Source of the DNA: Chloroflexota bacterium
GTDB taxonomy: Bacteria > Chloroflexota > Dehalococcoidia > Lucifugimonadales > JAPUKM01
Assembly: GCA_027295645.1 (NCBI GenBank)
Contig: JAPUKM010000117.1
Location: forward strand, 1 to 7,822
Direction of reading: 5' to 3'
DNA length: 7,822 nt
The notes under the pieces were generated by a model that worked only from the letters and a program-made list of their open reading frames with translations, was not told the origin of the DNA and made no database searches. Shown one piece after another: positions 1-6,212 of the stretch. The position numbers and the translations under genes are program-made. Within the stretch, counting starts at the first letter, position 1; each line of letters begins with the position of its first letter.

Positions 1-2
1 CA

Positions 3-1505
3 CGGGGCCAGGACATCGCTTCAGTTATCAAGCGCCAGATTGAGGAGTTTGGCGGCGAGATCAGCATGGTGGACGTGGGGACGGTGGTGGAGGTGGGCGA
101 CGGTATCGCCAGGGTCCACGGCCTGGCCGGAGCGAAGTACACCGAGCTGCTCCAGTTCCCAAGTAACGTGGTGGGTATGGCGATGAACTTGGAGGAGGAT
201 AGCGTCGGTGTGGTGATCCTGGGCAGCGATACGGAGGTGCATGAGGGCGATGAGGTGCGCGCCACCGGAAGGATCGCCGAGGTACCGGTGGGCGATGCGC
301 TCATCGGCAGGACGGTCGACTCCCTGGGTGTACCGATCGATGGCAAGGGCCCCATTCGGACGGAAAGGACCCGCCCCATAGAGCGGGTGGCCCCAAACGT
401 CGTCTCTCGACAATCGGTCAACATCCCCGTGCAGACGGGGATCAAGGCCGTGGACAGCATGATTCCCATAGGCCGTGGCCAGCGGGAGCTGATTATCGGC
501 GACCGCTCCACCGGCAAGACCGCCATCGGGCTGGATACGATCATCAACCAGCGGGGCGGCGACCTGCTGTGCATCTACGTAGCCATTGGTCAGCGGGTGG
601 GCAAGGTGGCCCAGACCGTGGCCACCCTGGAGGAGTACGGGGCCATGGAGCACACGGTGGTGGTGGCGGCCAACTCTTCGGACCCCGCGGCCCTTCAGTA
701 CCTTGCGCCGTATGCCGGTTGCAGCATCGCCGAGGAGTTCATGGAGCAGGGGAAGGACGTGCTCATTGTGTACGACGACCTGTCGAAGCACGCCTGGGCC
801 TACCGGCAGCTCTCGCTGCTGCTGCGGCGGCCGCCGGGTCGGGAGGCATACCCCGGTGATGTGTTCTACCTGCACAGCCGGCTCCTGGAGCGGGCAGCCA
901 AGCTGGACGATGCCCACGGTGGCGGCTCTCTGACGGCGCTGCCGATCATTGAGACCCAGGCCGGCGATGTCTCCGCCTACATCCCCACAAATGTCATCTC
1001 CATCACCGATGGTCAGATCTATCTGGAAGCCGATCTGTTCAACGCCGGAACGAGGCCTGCGGTGAACGTGGGCCTCTCTGTGTCGCGGGTCGGGGGGGCG
1101 GCGCAGCGGCGGGCCATGCGTAAGGTGGCCGGGCGGTTGCGGCTGGACCTGGCCCAGTTCCGCGAGCTGGTCACCTTTGCCCAGTTCGGCACCGCCGACC
1201 TGGATAAGACGACCCTGGCGCAGCTGGAGCGTGGCCAGCGGATCTCCGAGGTGTTGAAACAGCCGCAGTACCAGCCCCTCTCTCTGGAGAAGCAGGTCGT
1301 CAGTATGTACGCCGTCATCAACGGACATATGGACGATGTGGAGACCGAGAAGGTGCAGGCGTGGGAGGAGGCCTTCCACCAGTTCATGGAGACCAATCAC
1401 CCGGAGATTCTGGGAAAGATTGTGGAGACCAACGACCTGGAGGAGGCGGCGGAGAAGGATCTGGTGGAGGCGATCAACCAGTTCAAGAAGACGGTGTCCG
1501 TCTAG
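3..1505 (+). CDS. atpA: F-type ATP synthase subunit alpha (5' partial)
   Basis: This is the non-catalytic nucleotide-binding subunit of the membrane-peripheral F1 head, which alternates with beta in the alpha3beta3 ring. An ATG at 66 could serve as a start. However, the same frame stays open to the window edge and reads RGQDIASVIKRQIEEFGGEI, the typical alpha N-terminal helix that binds subunit delta, so the true start lies a few codons upstream of the window. About 500 residues are visible, against a usual 500-515. Visible motifs are Walker A GDRSTGKT (nt 498-521), the Walker B region VLIVYDDLSK, the stretch RRPPGREAYPGDVFYLHSR, and the ATPase alpha/beta signature PAVNVGLSVS followed by RVGGAAQ. 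The arginine in that last motif (nt 1086-1088) is the arginine finger that reaches into the catalytic site of beta. The gene ends in TAG, and the helical C-terminal domain looks intact. The identification is secure. Confidence 0.97.
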   Translation, partial: RGQDIASVIKRQIEEFGGEISMVDVGTVVEVGDGIARVHGLAGAKYTELLQFPSNVVGMAMNLEEDSVGVVILGSDTEVHEGDEVRATGRIAEVPVGDALIGRTVDSLGVPIDGKGPIRTERTRPIERVAPNVVSRQSVNIPVQTGIKAVDSMIPIGRGQRELIIGDRSTGKTAIGLDTIINQRGGDLLCIYVAIGQRVGKVAQTVATLEEYGAMEHTVVVAANSSDPAALQYLAPYAGCSIAEEFMEQGKDVLIVYDDLSKHAWAYRQLSLLLRRPPGREAYPGDVFYLHSRLLERAAKLDDAHGGGSLTALPIIETQAGDVSAYIPTNVISITDGQIYLEADLFNAGTRPAVNVGLSVSRVGGAAQRRAMRKVAGRLRLDLAQFRELVTFAQFGTADLDKTTLAQLERGQRISEVLKQPQYQPLSLEKQVVSMYAVINGHMDDVETEKVQAWEEAFHQFMETNHPEILGKIVETNDLEEAAEKDLVEAINQFKKTVSV

Positions 1506-1576
1506 TCAGAGTAGACCCGTCACTGGGCTACACAAAGCAATTTCAGGCAGGCCATACCGGCAGACGAGGGTACTAC

Positions 1577-1813
1577 ATGGGAATTGTAGAGCAGGCGGAG
1601 AAGCATCTTAAGGGCAAGCAGGTGATTATTGTCACCAACTCTCTGGACAGCGACGGGTACGTTCAGGAGATCGCTGGGACGCTGCTTGAGGCCATTGACG
1701 ATTGCTTTGTCCTGGGACAGAGCAGCGAGGCGGCGCCCACTCTGGTAAACGCCAACCATATTGCCTGGATCTATGAGGATATCGGAGAAGAGGAGGACGA
1801 AGAGGAGCTGTAG
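1577..1813 (+). CDS. Small acidic-tailed protein inserted between atpA and atpG; possible Sm-like beta-barrel
   Basis: This is a predicted 78-residue protein that I do not recognise. It begins with MGIVEQAEKHLKGKQVIIV and ends in an acidic tail (GEEEDEEEL). The frame is open back to 1361, but the stretch before 1577 overlaps atpA and has no protein-like character. The ATG at 1577 follows a modest purine-rich site (CGAGGG), so it is the preferred start. After a short N-terminal helix (about residues 2-12) come predicted strands at 15-20, 31-38, 43-48 and 56-67. The pattern G-x-L-x-x-x-x-D-D-x-x-x-L followed by V-x-x-x-x-I-x-x-I resembles the strand order of Sm/Hfq-type small barrels. That fold is inferred from pattern only. 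The gene lies 71 nt after atpA and 46 nt before atpG in the same orientation, so it is probably cotranscribed with the ATP synthase. An assembly or regulatory role would be speculation. Confidence 0.72.
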   Translation: MGIVEQAEKHLKGKQVIIVTNSLDSDGYVQEIAGTLLEAIDDCFVLGQSSEAAPTLVNANHIAWIYEDIGEEEDEEEL

Positions 1814-1859
1814 TGGCTTCTCTTCGTCAGTTGCCCAACGTCCGGTGAGATTGTGACCA

Positions 1860-2717
1860 ATGGCTAATATCCGACAGATACGGCGACGCATTCGGAGCGT
1901 CCAGAACACCGCCAAGATCACCAAGGCGATGCAGATGATCGCCGCATCCAAGATGCGGAGGGCGCAACAGCTCACGCTGGCGGGCCGCCCATACGCGGAG
2001 AAGCTCCAAGGCGTTCTGGCAGACCTGGCGGCGCAGTCCACGGATACGTGGGATGTCCATCCGCTGCTCCAGAAACGTGAGGTCAGTCACACGTCGGTGG
2101 TCCATATCACCCCGGACAGGGGGCTCTGCGGCGGGCTCAACGCCAACATGAACCGGGCCACGGGACAGTTCATTCTGGAGCAGCAGGACCCCGTCAGCGT
2201 CATAGCGGTGGGCCGGAAGGGCCGTGACTTTATGGTGCGGTACGGTCGCGATGTGCGGGCCGTCTTCATCGATATGGGAGACCGGCCGGCCCTGGCGGAC
2301 GCCCTGCCCATCGCCTATCAGATCATCGATGACTATACGAGCGGCCAGACCGACCGGGTCATGATCGGCTACTCACAATTCGTGAACACGGCGGTACAGA
2401 GGCCGGTGCTGCAACAGCTGCTGCCGGTGGAGCCCGCGTCGCTGGAGGTTGGGCAGGCCGTTGGGTATATCTACGAGCCGCAGAGCATCGAGGTGCTTGC
2501 GGCGCTGCTGCCCCGCTTTGTCGAGATGCAGATCTATCACGCGATCCTGGAGAGCATCGCCAGCGAGCAGTCAGCGCGGATGGTGGCGATGCGCAACGCC
2601 ACGGACAGCGCCAACGATATGATAGACGCGTTAACCCTGATGATGAACAAGGTCCGGCAGGAGGCCATAACCAAGGAGCTTCTGGACATCGTCGGTGGCG
2701 TGGCGGCGCTGGAGTAA
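1860..2717 (+). CDS. atpG: F-type ATP synthase subunit gamma
   Basis: This is the central rotor shaft of F1, which turns inside the alpha3beta3 ring and couples proton flow to ATP synthesis. The 285-residue length is normal for the family. The N-terminal coiled-coil helix is canonical (ANIRQIRRRIRSVQNTAKIT, then KAMQMIAASKMRRAQ). The central alpha/beta domain contains the familiar DRGLCGGLN region at about residues 81-89. The C-terminal helix carries AMRNATDSANDMIDALTL and ends ITKELLDIVGGVAALE, the part that inserts into the alpha3beta3 cavity. The ATG at 1860 is fixed by homology, although the ribosome binding site ahead of it is weak. The gene ends in TAA, and the downstream HAD gene starts only 3 nt later, with its likely Shine-Dalgarno (GGAG, 2711-2714) inside the last atpG codons. 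This suggests coupled translation. Confidence 0.97.
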   Translation: MANIRQIRRRIRSVQNTAKITKAMQMIAASKMRRAQQLTLAGRPYAEKLQGVLADLAAQSTDTWDVHPLLQKREVSHTSVVHITPDRGLCGGLNANMNRATGQFILEQQDPVSVIAVGRKGRDFMVRYGRDVRAVFIDMGDRPALADALPIAYQIIDDYTSGQTDRVMIGYSQFVNTAVQRPVLQQLLPVEPASLEVGQAVGYIYEPQSIEVLAALLPRFVEMQIYHAILESIASEQSARMVAMRNATDSANDMIDALTLMMNKVRQEAITKELLDIVGGVAALE

Positions 2718-2720
2718 CGG

Positions 2721-3419
2721 ATGGGCTCCTTTCAAGCCCGCGCAGTCATATTCGATCTGGACGGTGTCCTGGTGGACAGCGAGCCTCTGTATGCTGATGC
2801 CCTGAATCGCGTGATGGTGAAGGAAGGGGTCAAACCGCTGACCGAGAATGAGAGTCGTGGCCTGATCGGGACCACGGTGGAGGACACATGGAACGCGATC
2901 AAGGAGATGCGCTCGCTCACCAAGCCGTTCGAATACTATGTAGGCATATATAGCCCGACGCTGATCGAAATATTCAGAGCCGGGCTGGAACTTCAGCCCG
3001 GGGCGATGGATGTGGTGCGGATGGTCAGGGACAGGGGGCTACCGCTGGGCCTGGCGACCAGCTCACGGCGTGCGTGGGTTGACGTAAAGCTTGATGTTGT
3101 CGGTGTGAACAGCATGTTTGACGGCATTGTCACCGGCGACGAGGTCCAAAAGGGCAAGCCGTCTCCGGAGATCTACCTGAGTGTGGCGCATCTCCTGGGC
3201 GTACCCCCGGCTGAGTGCCTGGCGATTGAGGATTCCCCGAGCGGTGTGGCCTCGGCAATGGCGGCCGGGATGTACACTGTGGCGGTGCGAACGGAGTCGA
3301 CGGCTGGGCTGGACATCAGCCACGCCAATGTTGTGATTGAGAGTTTAGAGCAGTTCGACACGGGTCTCTTGGACGGTTCAAAGCTGTCCCCGACGACGAG
3401 ATCCGCAGAAGCGAGGTGA
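2721..3419 (+). CDS. HAD superfamily (subfamily IA) hydrolase, beta-phosphoglucomutase/phosphatase-like
   Basis: This is a cytosolic haloacid-dehalogenase-fold phosphohydrolase or phosphomutase of 232 residues. Motif I is FDLDGVLVDS, with nucleophile Asp12 and acid/base Asp14. Motif II is the LATSS region (about 111-115). Motif III is the lysine in GKPSPEIY (Lys146). Motif IV is IEDSPSGVASAMAAG, with Mg-binding Glu170 and Asp171. The helical segment at about 17-90 is a C1-type cap, as in beta-phosphoglucomutase and phosphoglycolate phosphatase. The physiological substrate cannot be read from the sequence. All catalytic residues are present, so an active enzyme is likely. The unusual point is its place inside the ATP synthase operon, 3 nt after atpG and with its last codons and TGA stop forming the atpD ribosome binding site. 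Its codons look less GC-biased than those of the ATP synthase genes. Confidence 0.9.
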   Translation: MGSFQARAVIFDLDGVLVDSEPLYADALNRVMVKEGVKPLTENESRGLIGTTVEDTWNAIKEMRSLTKPFEYYVGIYSPTLIEIFRAGLELQPGAMDVVRMVRDRGLPLGLATSSRRAWVDVKLDVVGVNSMFDGIVTGDEVQKGKPSPEIYLSVAHLLGVPPAECLAIEDSPSGVASAMAAGMYTVAVRTESTAGLDISHANVVIESLEQFDTGLLDGSKLSPTTRSAEAR

Positions 3420-3420
3420 T
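3413..3420 (+). promoter_or_regulatory. atpD Shine-Dalgarno overlapping the HAD stop codon
   Basis: GAGGTGAT is an eight-base match to the complement of the 16S rRNA 3' end. It contains the TGA stop of the HAD gene (3417-3419) and lies just ahead of the GTG at 3424. It supports that GTG as the atpD start and makes translation of atpD likely to be coupled to termination of the HAD gene. Confidence 0.8.
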
Positions 3421-3423
3421 ACG

Positions 3424-4833
3424 GTGGCGCAAGGAACCAAAGGCAGCATAGTCCAGGTAATCGGCACTGTGGTGGACGCTGAGTTTCCAAAGGACGGGCT
3501 ACCTTCGTTGTACAACGCACTGGAGATGCAACTGGACGGGGAGCGGCTGGTCCTGGAGGTGGAGCAGCACATTGGGAACAACCGGGTCCGGTGCCTGGCC
3601 CTTGGCCCCACGGAGGGGATGACAAGGGGTACTGAGGTGATCGATACCGGTCAGGCTATCTCCGTGCCCGTGGGCCAGGCATCGCTGGGCCGCCTGTTCA
3701 ACGTCACCGGCGAGCCGCTGGACGGCCTGGGCGAGGTGGCTGCTGAGGAGCGGTGGCCCATCCACAGAGAGCCGCCGTCCTATGAGGAGCAGTCCTCCAC
3801 TACGGAGATCCTGGAGACCGGCATCAAGGTGCTGGACCTGATCGCTCCGTTCACCAAGGGCGGCAAGATCGGTGCTTATGGCGGCGCCGGGGTGGGCAAG
3901 ACGGTCATCATCATGGAGCTCATCCGCAACATCGCCAGGGAGCACAGCGGGTATTCGGTGTTCGCCGGTGTTGGTGAACGCTCCCGCGAGGGGAACGACC
4001 TGTGGCACGAGATGCAGGATTCCGGTGTGCTCAAGAACACTGTGCTGGTGTTCGGACAGATGAACGAGCCGCCGGGCGTTCGTCTGCGGATCGGCCTCAC
4101 GGGGCTGACGATGGCGGAGTACTTCCGGGACCGGGAGAATCAGGATGTGCTGCTGTTCATCGATAATATCTACCGGTACATCCTTGCAGGTATGGAGGTG
4201 TCGGCGCTGCTGGGGAGGATGCCTTCCGCGGTGGGCTATCAGCCTACGCTGTCCACGGAGATGGGTGAGCTGCAGGAGCGGATCACGTCGACGAAGTCGG
4301 GGTCGATCACATCGTTCCAGGCCATCTATGTGCCCGCCGACGACTACACCGATCCGGGCGTAGCGACGACGTTCGGCCATCTGGACGCGGTGGTCTCGCT
4401 TGAGCGGGCGATGACCGAGCAGGGGCTGTATCCGGCGGTGGACCCGCTTTCGTCCAACTCGCGTATCATGGAGCCTCGGATCGTTGGCAAGGAGCACTAC
4501 GAGGTGGCGCGGGGCTGTCAGCAGGTGCTCCAACGGTACAAGGACCTCCAGGATGTGATCGCCATCCTGGGCATGGAGGAGCTGTCCGATGACGACAAGC
4601 TAACAGTCTCCCGCGCCCGCAAGATCCAGCGGTTCTTCACGCAGCCGTTCTTCGTGGCCGAGGTGTTTACCGGACGGGAGGGGAGATACGTGCCCATTCG
4701 CGAGACGATCCGCGGCTTCAAGGAGATCCTTGACGGCAAGCACGACGACCTGCCGGAGCAGGCCCTGTACATGGTGGGGAACATCGACGAGGCGGTGGAG
4801 GCGGGCAAGAAGCTGGCGGAGCAGGAGGGGTAG
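3424..4833 (+). CDS. atpD: F-type ATP synthase subunit beta
   Basis: This is the catalytic subunit of F1. The 469-residue length is normal. It starts with GTG directly behind a strong ribosome binding site. Visible motifs are Walker A GGAGVGKT (residues 153-160), GERSREGND with the catalytic glutamate at 185 and Arg186, Walker B ending LLFIDN with Asp247, GRMPSAVGYQPTL, the adenine-pocket tyrosine in LYPAVDP (Tyr336), and the signature PAVDPLSSNS (337-346). The DELSEED lever region reads EELSDDD (385-391), keeping the acidic character. Where most beta subunits have FRFTQAG after Walker B, this one has YRYILAG (250-256), and the usual MNEPPGARARVALTG reads MNEPPGVRLRIGLTG. These are lineage-type variants rather than defects, since every catalytic residue is present. 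The gene is followed 3 nt later by atpC. Confidence 0.97.
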   Translation: MAQGTKGSIVQVIGTVVDAEFPKDGLPSLYNALEMQLDGERLVLEVEQHIGNNRVRCLALGPTEGMTRGTEVIDTGQAISVPVGQASLGRLFNVTGEPLDGLGEVAAEERWPIHREPPSYEEQSSTTEILETGIKVLDLIAPFTKGGKIGAYGGAGVGKTVIIMELIRNIAREHSGYSVFAGVGERSREGNDLWHEMQDSGVLKNTVLVFGQMNEPPGVRLRIGLTGLTMAEYFRDRENQDVLLFIDNIYRYILAGMEVSALLGRMPSAVGYQPTLSTEMGELQERITSTKSGSITSFQAIYVPADDYTDPGVATTFGHLDAVVSLERAMTEQGLYPAVDPLSSNSRIMEPRIVGKEHYEVARGCQQVLQRYKDLQDVIAILGMEELSDDDKLTVSRARKIQRFFTQPFFVAEVFTGREGRYVPIRETIRGFKEILDGKHDDLPEQALYMVGNIDEAVEAGKKLAEQEG

Positions 4834-4836
4834 CCC

Positions 4837-5271
4837 ATGCCCACGATGCAGCTGGACATCATCACCGCTGAACGGGTGACCTACTCCGATGAGGTGAACG
4901 CCGTGGTTGCCCCCGGCATTGAGGGTGAGCTGGGCATTCTACCCCAGCACGCGCCGCTCCTGACCACCCTCCAGCCGGGCGAGCTACGGATCGTCAAGGA
5001 GGGGGAGGAGGACACCTTCATCGCGGTCAGCGGCGGCTTCCTGGAGGTGATGGCCAACAAGGTGGTCATCCTGGCCGATACGGCGGAGCGGTCCGAGGAG
5101 ATCGATATGGCCAGGGCGGAGGAGGCGGTGCGCCGCGCCCAGGAGCGCTTGGATCGCCGCGCATCGGACGTGGACCTGGAGCGCGGCTTGGCCGCGCTCC
5201 GGAAGTCCCAGTTCCGCATCAAGGTGGCCCGCCGTCGTCGAGAGAGGCCGCCGTCTTCTCCGGCCAGCTAG
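4837..5271 (+). CDS. atpC: F-type ATP synthase subunit epsilon
   Basis: This is the small rotor subunit that sits at the foot of gamma and can inhibit ATP hydrolysis. The 144-residue length is normal. The N-terminal beta-sandwich (about residues 1-85) contains GIEGELGILPQHAPLLT and the V-SGGFLEV strand. The C-terminal helical hairpin (about 88-135) follows. IDMARA at residues 89-94 fits the I(L)DxxRA motif that binds ATP in Bacillus-type epsilon subunits, and arginines at 99 and 100 follow. The C-terminus is unusually basic (RRRRER, then PPSSPAS). The start is ATG 4837, because the strong GGAGGGG site (within 4823-4830) is spaced correctly for it. A second ATG at 4846 is too far away. The gene lies 3 nt after atpD. 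I see no hairpin with a T-run after it, so transcription may continue into the crotonase gene. Confidence 0.96.
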   Translation: MPTMQLDIITAERVTYSDEVNAVVAPGIEGELGILPQHAPLLTTLQPGELRIVKEGEEDTFIAVSGGFLEVMANKVVILADTAERSEEIDMARAEEAVRRAQERLDRRASDVDLERGLAALRKSQFRIKVARRRRERPPSSPAS

Positions 5272-5298
5272 TCGAGGTAAGTGGAGTGGGTTTTGGAC

Positions 5299-5305
5299 AA
5301 GGAGG
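5299..5305 (+). promoter_or_regulatory. Strong Shine-Dalgarno fixing the crotonase start
   Basis: AAGGAGG lies 4 nt before the ATG at 5310. An in-frame GTG at 5286 would add eight residues (MGFGQGGV) but would place this site inside the coding region, so 5310 is the better start. Confidence 0.8.
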
Positions 5306-5309
5306 CGTG

Positions 5310-6119
5310 ATGAAGTTCGAGACGATCCTCTTCGAGAAGAGAGACCATATCGCCACAATAACGCTCAACCGTCCCGAACGGTTGAACGCTCTGAACGAGC
5401 AGATGTTTGATGAGCTCAACGCCGCCCTGGAGGACGTCGCAGGTGACGATGACGTGCGTGTGATGGTGCTGACGGGCGCGGGCAAGGCCTTCTGCGCATC
5501 GGCGGACATCAAGGACCTGGGACCGGGAAAGGGCGACCGGCTGATGGAGGGCAAGAGCTCCTTCGAGGCCTGGCACTTTATTCGCACGCATCCCCAGCGG
5601 GTCACGCTCCAGCTTCACCACATGGATAAACCGACCATAGCGATGGTCAACGGACTGGCTATAGGAGACGGGTTCGACTGGGTCCTGGCCTGTGATATCC
5701 GTGTCGGCTCGGAGCACGCTCGTTTCATGAACGCCTTCATCAAGATGGCCCTGGTGTCCAACACGGGGGCCACGTGGCTGTATCCCAGGGCACTTGGCAT
5801 GAACAAGGCGCTGGAACTGCTGTACACCGGAGACTGGCTGGAGGCCGAGGAGTCGCTGCGCCTGGGGGTGCTGAACCGCCTGGTGCCCGCCGAGCGTCTT
5901 GAGGAGGAGACTATGGCGCTGGCCCGGCAGATCGCTGAGCAACCCCCCATCCCCAACCGGCTGGTGAAGGGGATGGTGCGCCGAGGCCTCAACGACACGC
6001 TGGAGGAGCACCTTGTGGAGGGGGCCGAGGTGGAGGTGCTCACGCTCACGACCGAGGACCACAAGGAGGCGCTGGCCGCCTTCAAGGAGAAGCGGAAGGG
6101 CGTGTTCAAGGGGAGGTAA
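5310..6119 (+). CDS. Crotonase-fold enoyl-CoA hydratase/isomerase family protein (PaaG-like)
   Basis: This is a 269-residue member of the crotonase superfamily, which acts on acyl-CoA thioesters through an oxyanion hole. The N-terminus ITLNRPERLNALNEQM is a family hallmark. FCASADIKDL (about 61-70) is the first oxyanion-hole strand, and GLAIGDGFDWVLACDIRV (115-132) is the second. ARFMNAFIKMALVSNTGATW then leads to the C-terminal trimerisation helices. Aligning by eye to rat mitochondrial hydratase, Glu144 corresponds to Asp123 and Glu164 to Phe143. Against dienoyl-CoA isomerase (Asp176, Glu196, Asp204), only the first acid is kept (Asp123), and Asn151 takes the last place. The segment resembles PaaG-type isomerases (MAF-K-GL-P). 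A plain hydratase is therefore unlikely, and isomerase or another thioester chemistry is more plausible. It starts 38 nt after atpC and may be read through from the ATP synthase operon. Confidence 0.9.
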   Translation: MKFETILFEKRDHIATITLNRPERLNALNEQMFDELNAALEDVAGDDDVRVMVLTGAGKAFCASADIKDLGPGKGDRLMEGKSSFEAWHFIRTHPQRVTLQLHHMDKPTIAMVNGLAIGDGFDWVLACDIRVGSEHARFMNAFIKMALVSNTGATWLYPRALGMNKALELLYTGDWLEAEESLRLGVLNRLVPAERLEEETMALARQIAEQPPIPNRLVKGMVRRGLNDTLEEHLVEGAEVEVLTLTTEDHKEALAAFKEKRKGVFKGR

Positions 6120-6190
6120 GCAGTGTGCGCCCGCTCAGGTCAGTGCAGCGGAGTCTCTGTTCCCCGTAGACACATAGGCGAGTACACTGC
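6120..6190 (+). other. Inverted repeat in the leader of the rhodanese-CBS gene
   Basis: GCAGTGT (6120-6126) is the exact complement of ACACTGC (6184-6190). Between them, CCGCT/AGCGG (6131-6135, 6147-6151) and GTCT/AGAC (6153-6156, 6168-6171) could form two inner hairpins, giving a three-way-junction-like fold. A seven-base match in such a span is not far from chance, and no known RNA family is recognised. Confidence 0.2.
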
Positions 6191-6198
6191 GGATTGGT

Positions 6199-6206
6199 GG
6201 AGGGAG
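6199..6206 (+). promoter_or_regulatory. Ribosome binding site of the rhodanese-CBS gene
   Basis: GGAGGGAG ends 6 nt before the ATG at 6213. It favours this start over the upstream in-frame GTG at 6123, and the rhodanese domain begins shortly after it. Confidence 0.65.
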
Positions 6207-6212
6207 AAGAGC

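Noticed and set aside
66..68. ATG at 66 as the atpA start
   Set aside because: The frame upstream encodes the conserved alpha N-terminal helix up to the window edge, so the gene is truncated by the window and does not start here.
21..1400. Long - strand ORF opposite atpA (459 codons), and similar ones at 3499-4533 and 5268-6062
   Set aside because: They mirror well-supported genes in GC-rich sequence, and their translations are rich in His, Arg, Leu and Gly without any recognisable domain.
1361..1576. N-terminal extension of the small atpA-atpG protein
   Set aside because: It overlaps the end of atpA and is Gly-rich shadow sequence. The start at 1577 fits the ribosome binding site and the change to protein-like sequence.
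5272..5309. Terminator or promoter between atpC and the crotonase gene
   Set aside because: I found no stem followed by a T-run and no convincing -35/-10 pair in the 38 nt, so nothing is claimed.
6120..6190. A tRNA gene, suggested by a seven-pair closing stem over 71 nt
   Set aside because: The 17 nt before the 3' strand do not form a T-arm with a TTC-type loop, and there is no D-arm or anticodon arm at the right distances.
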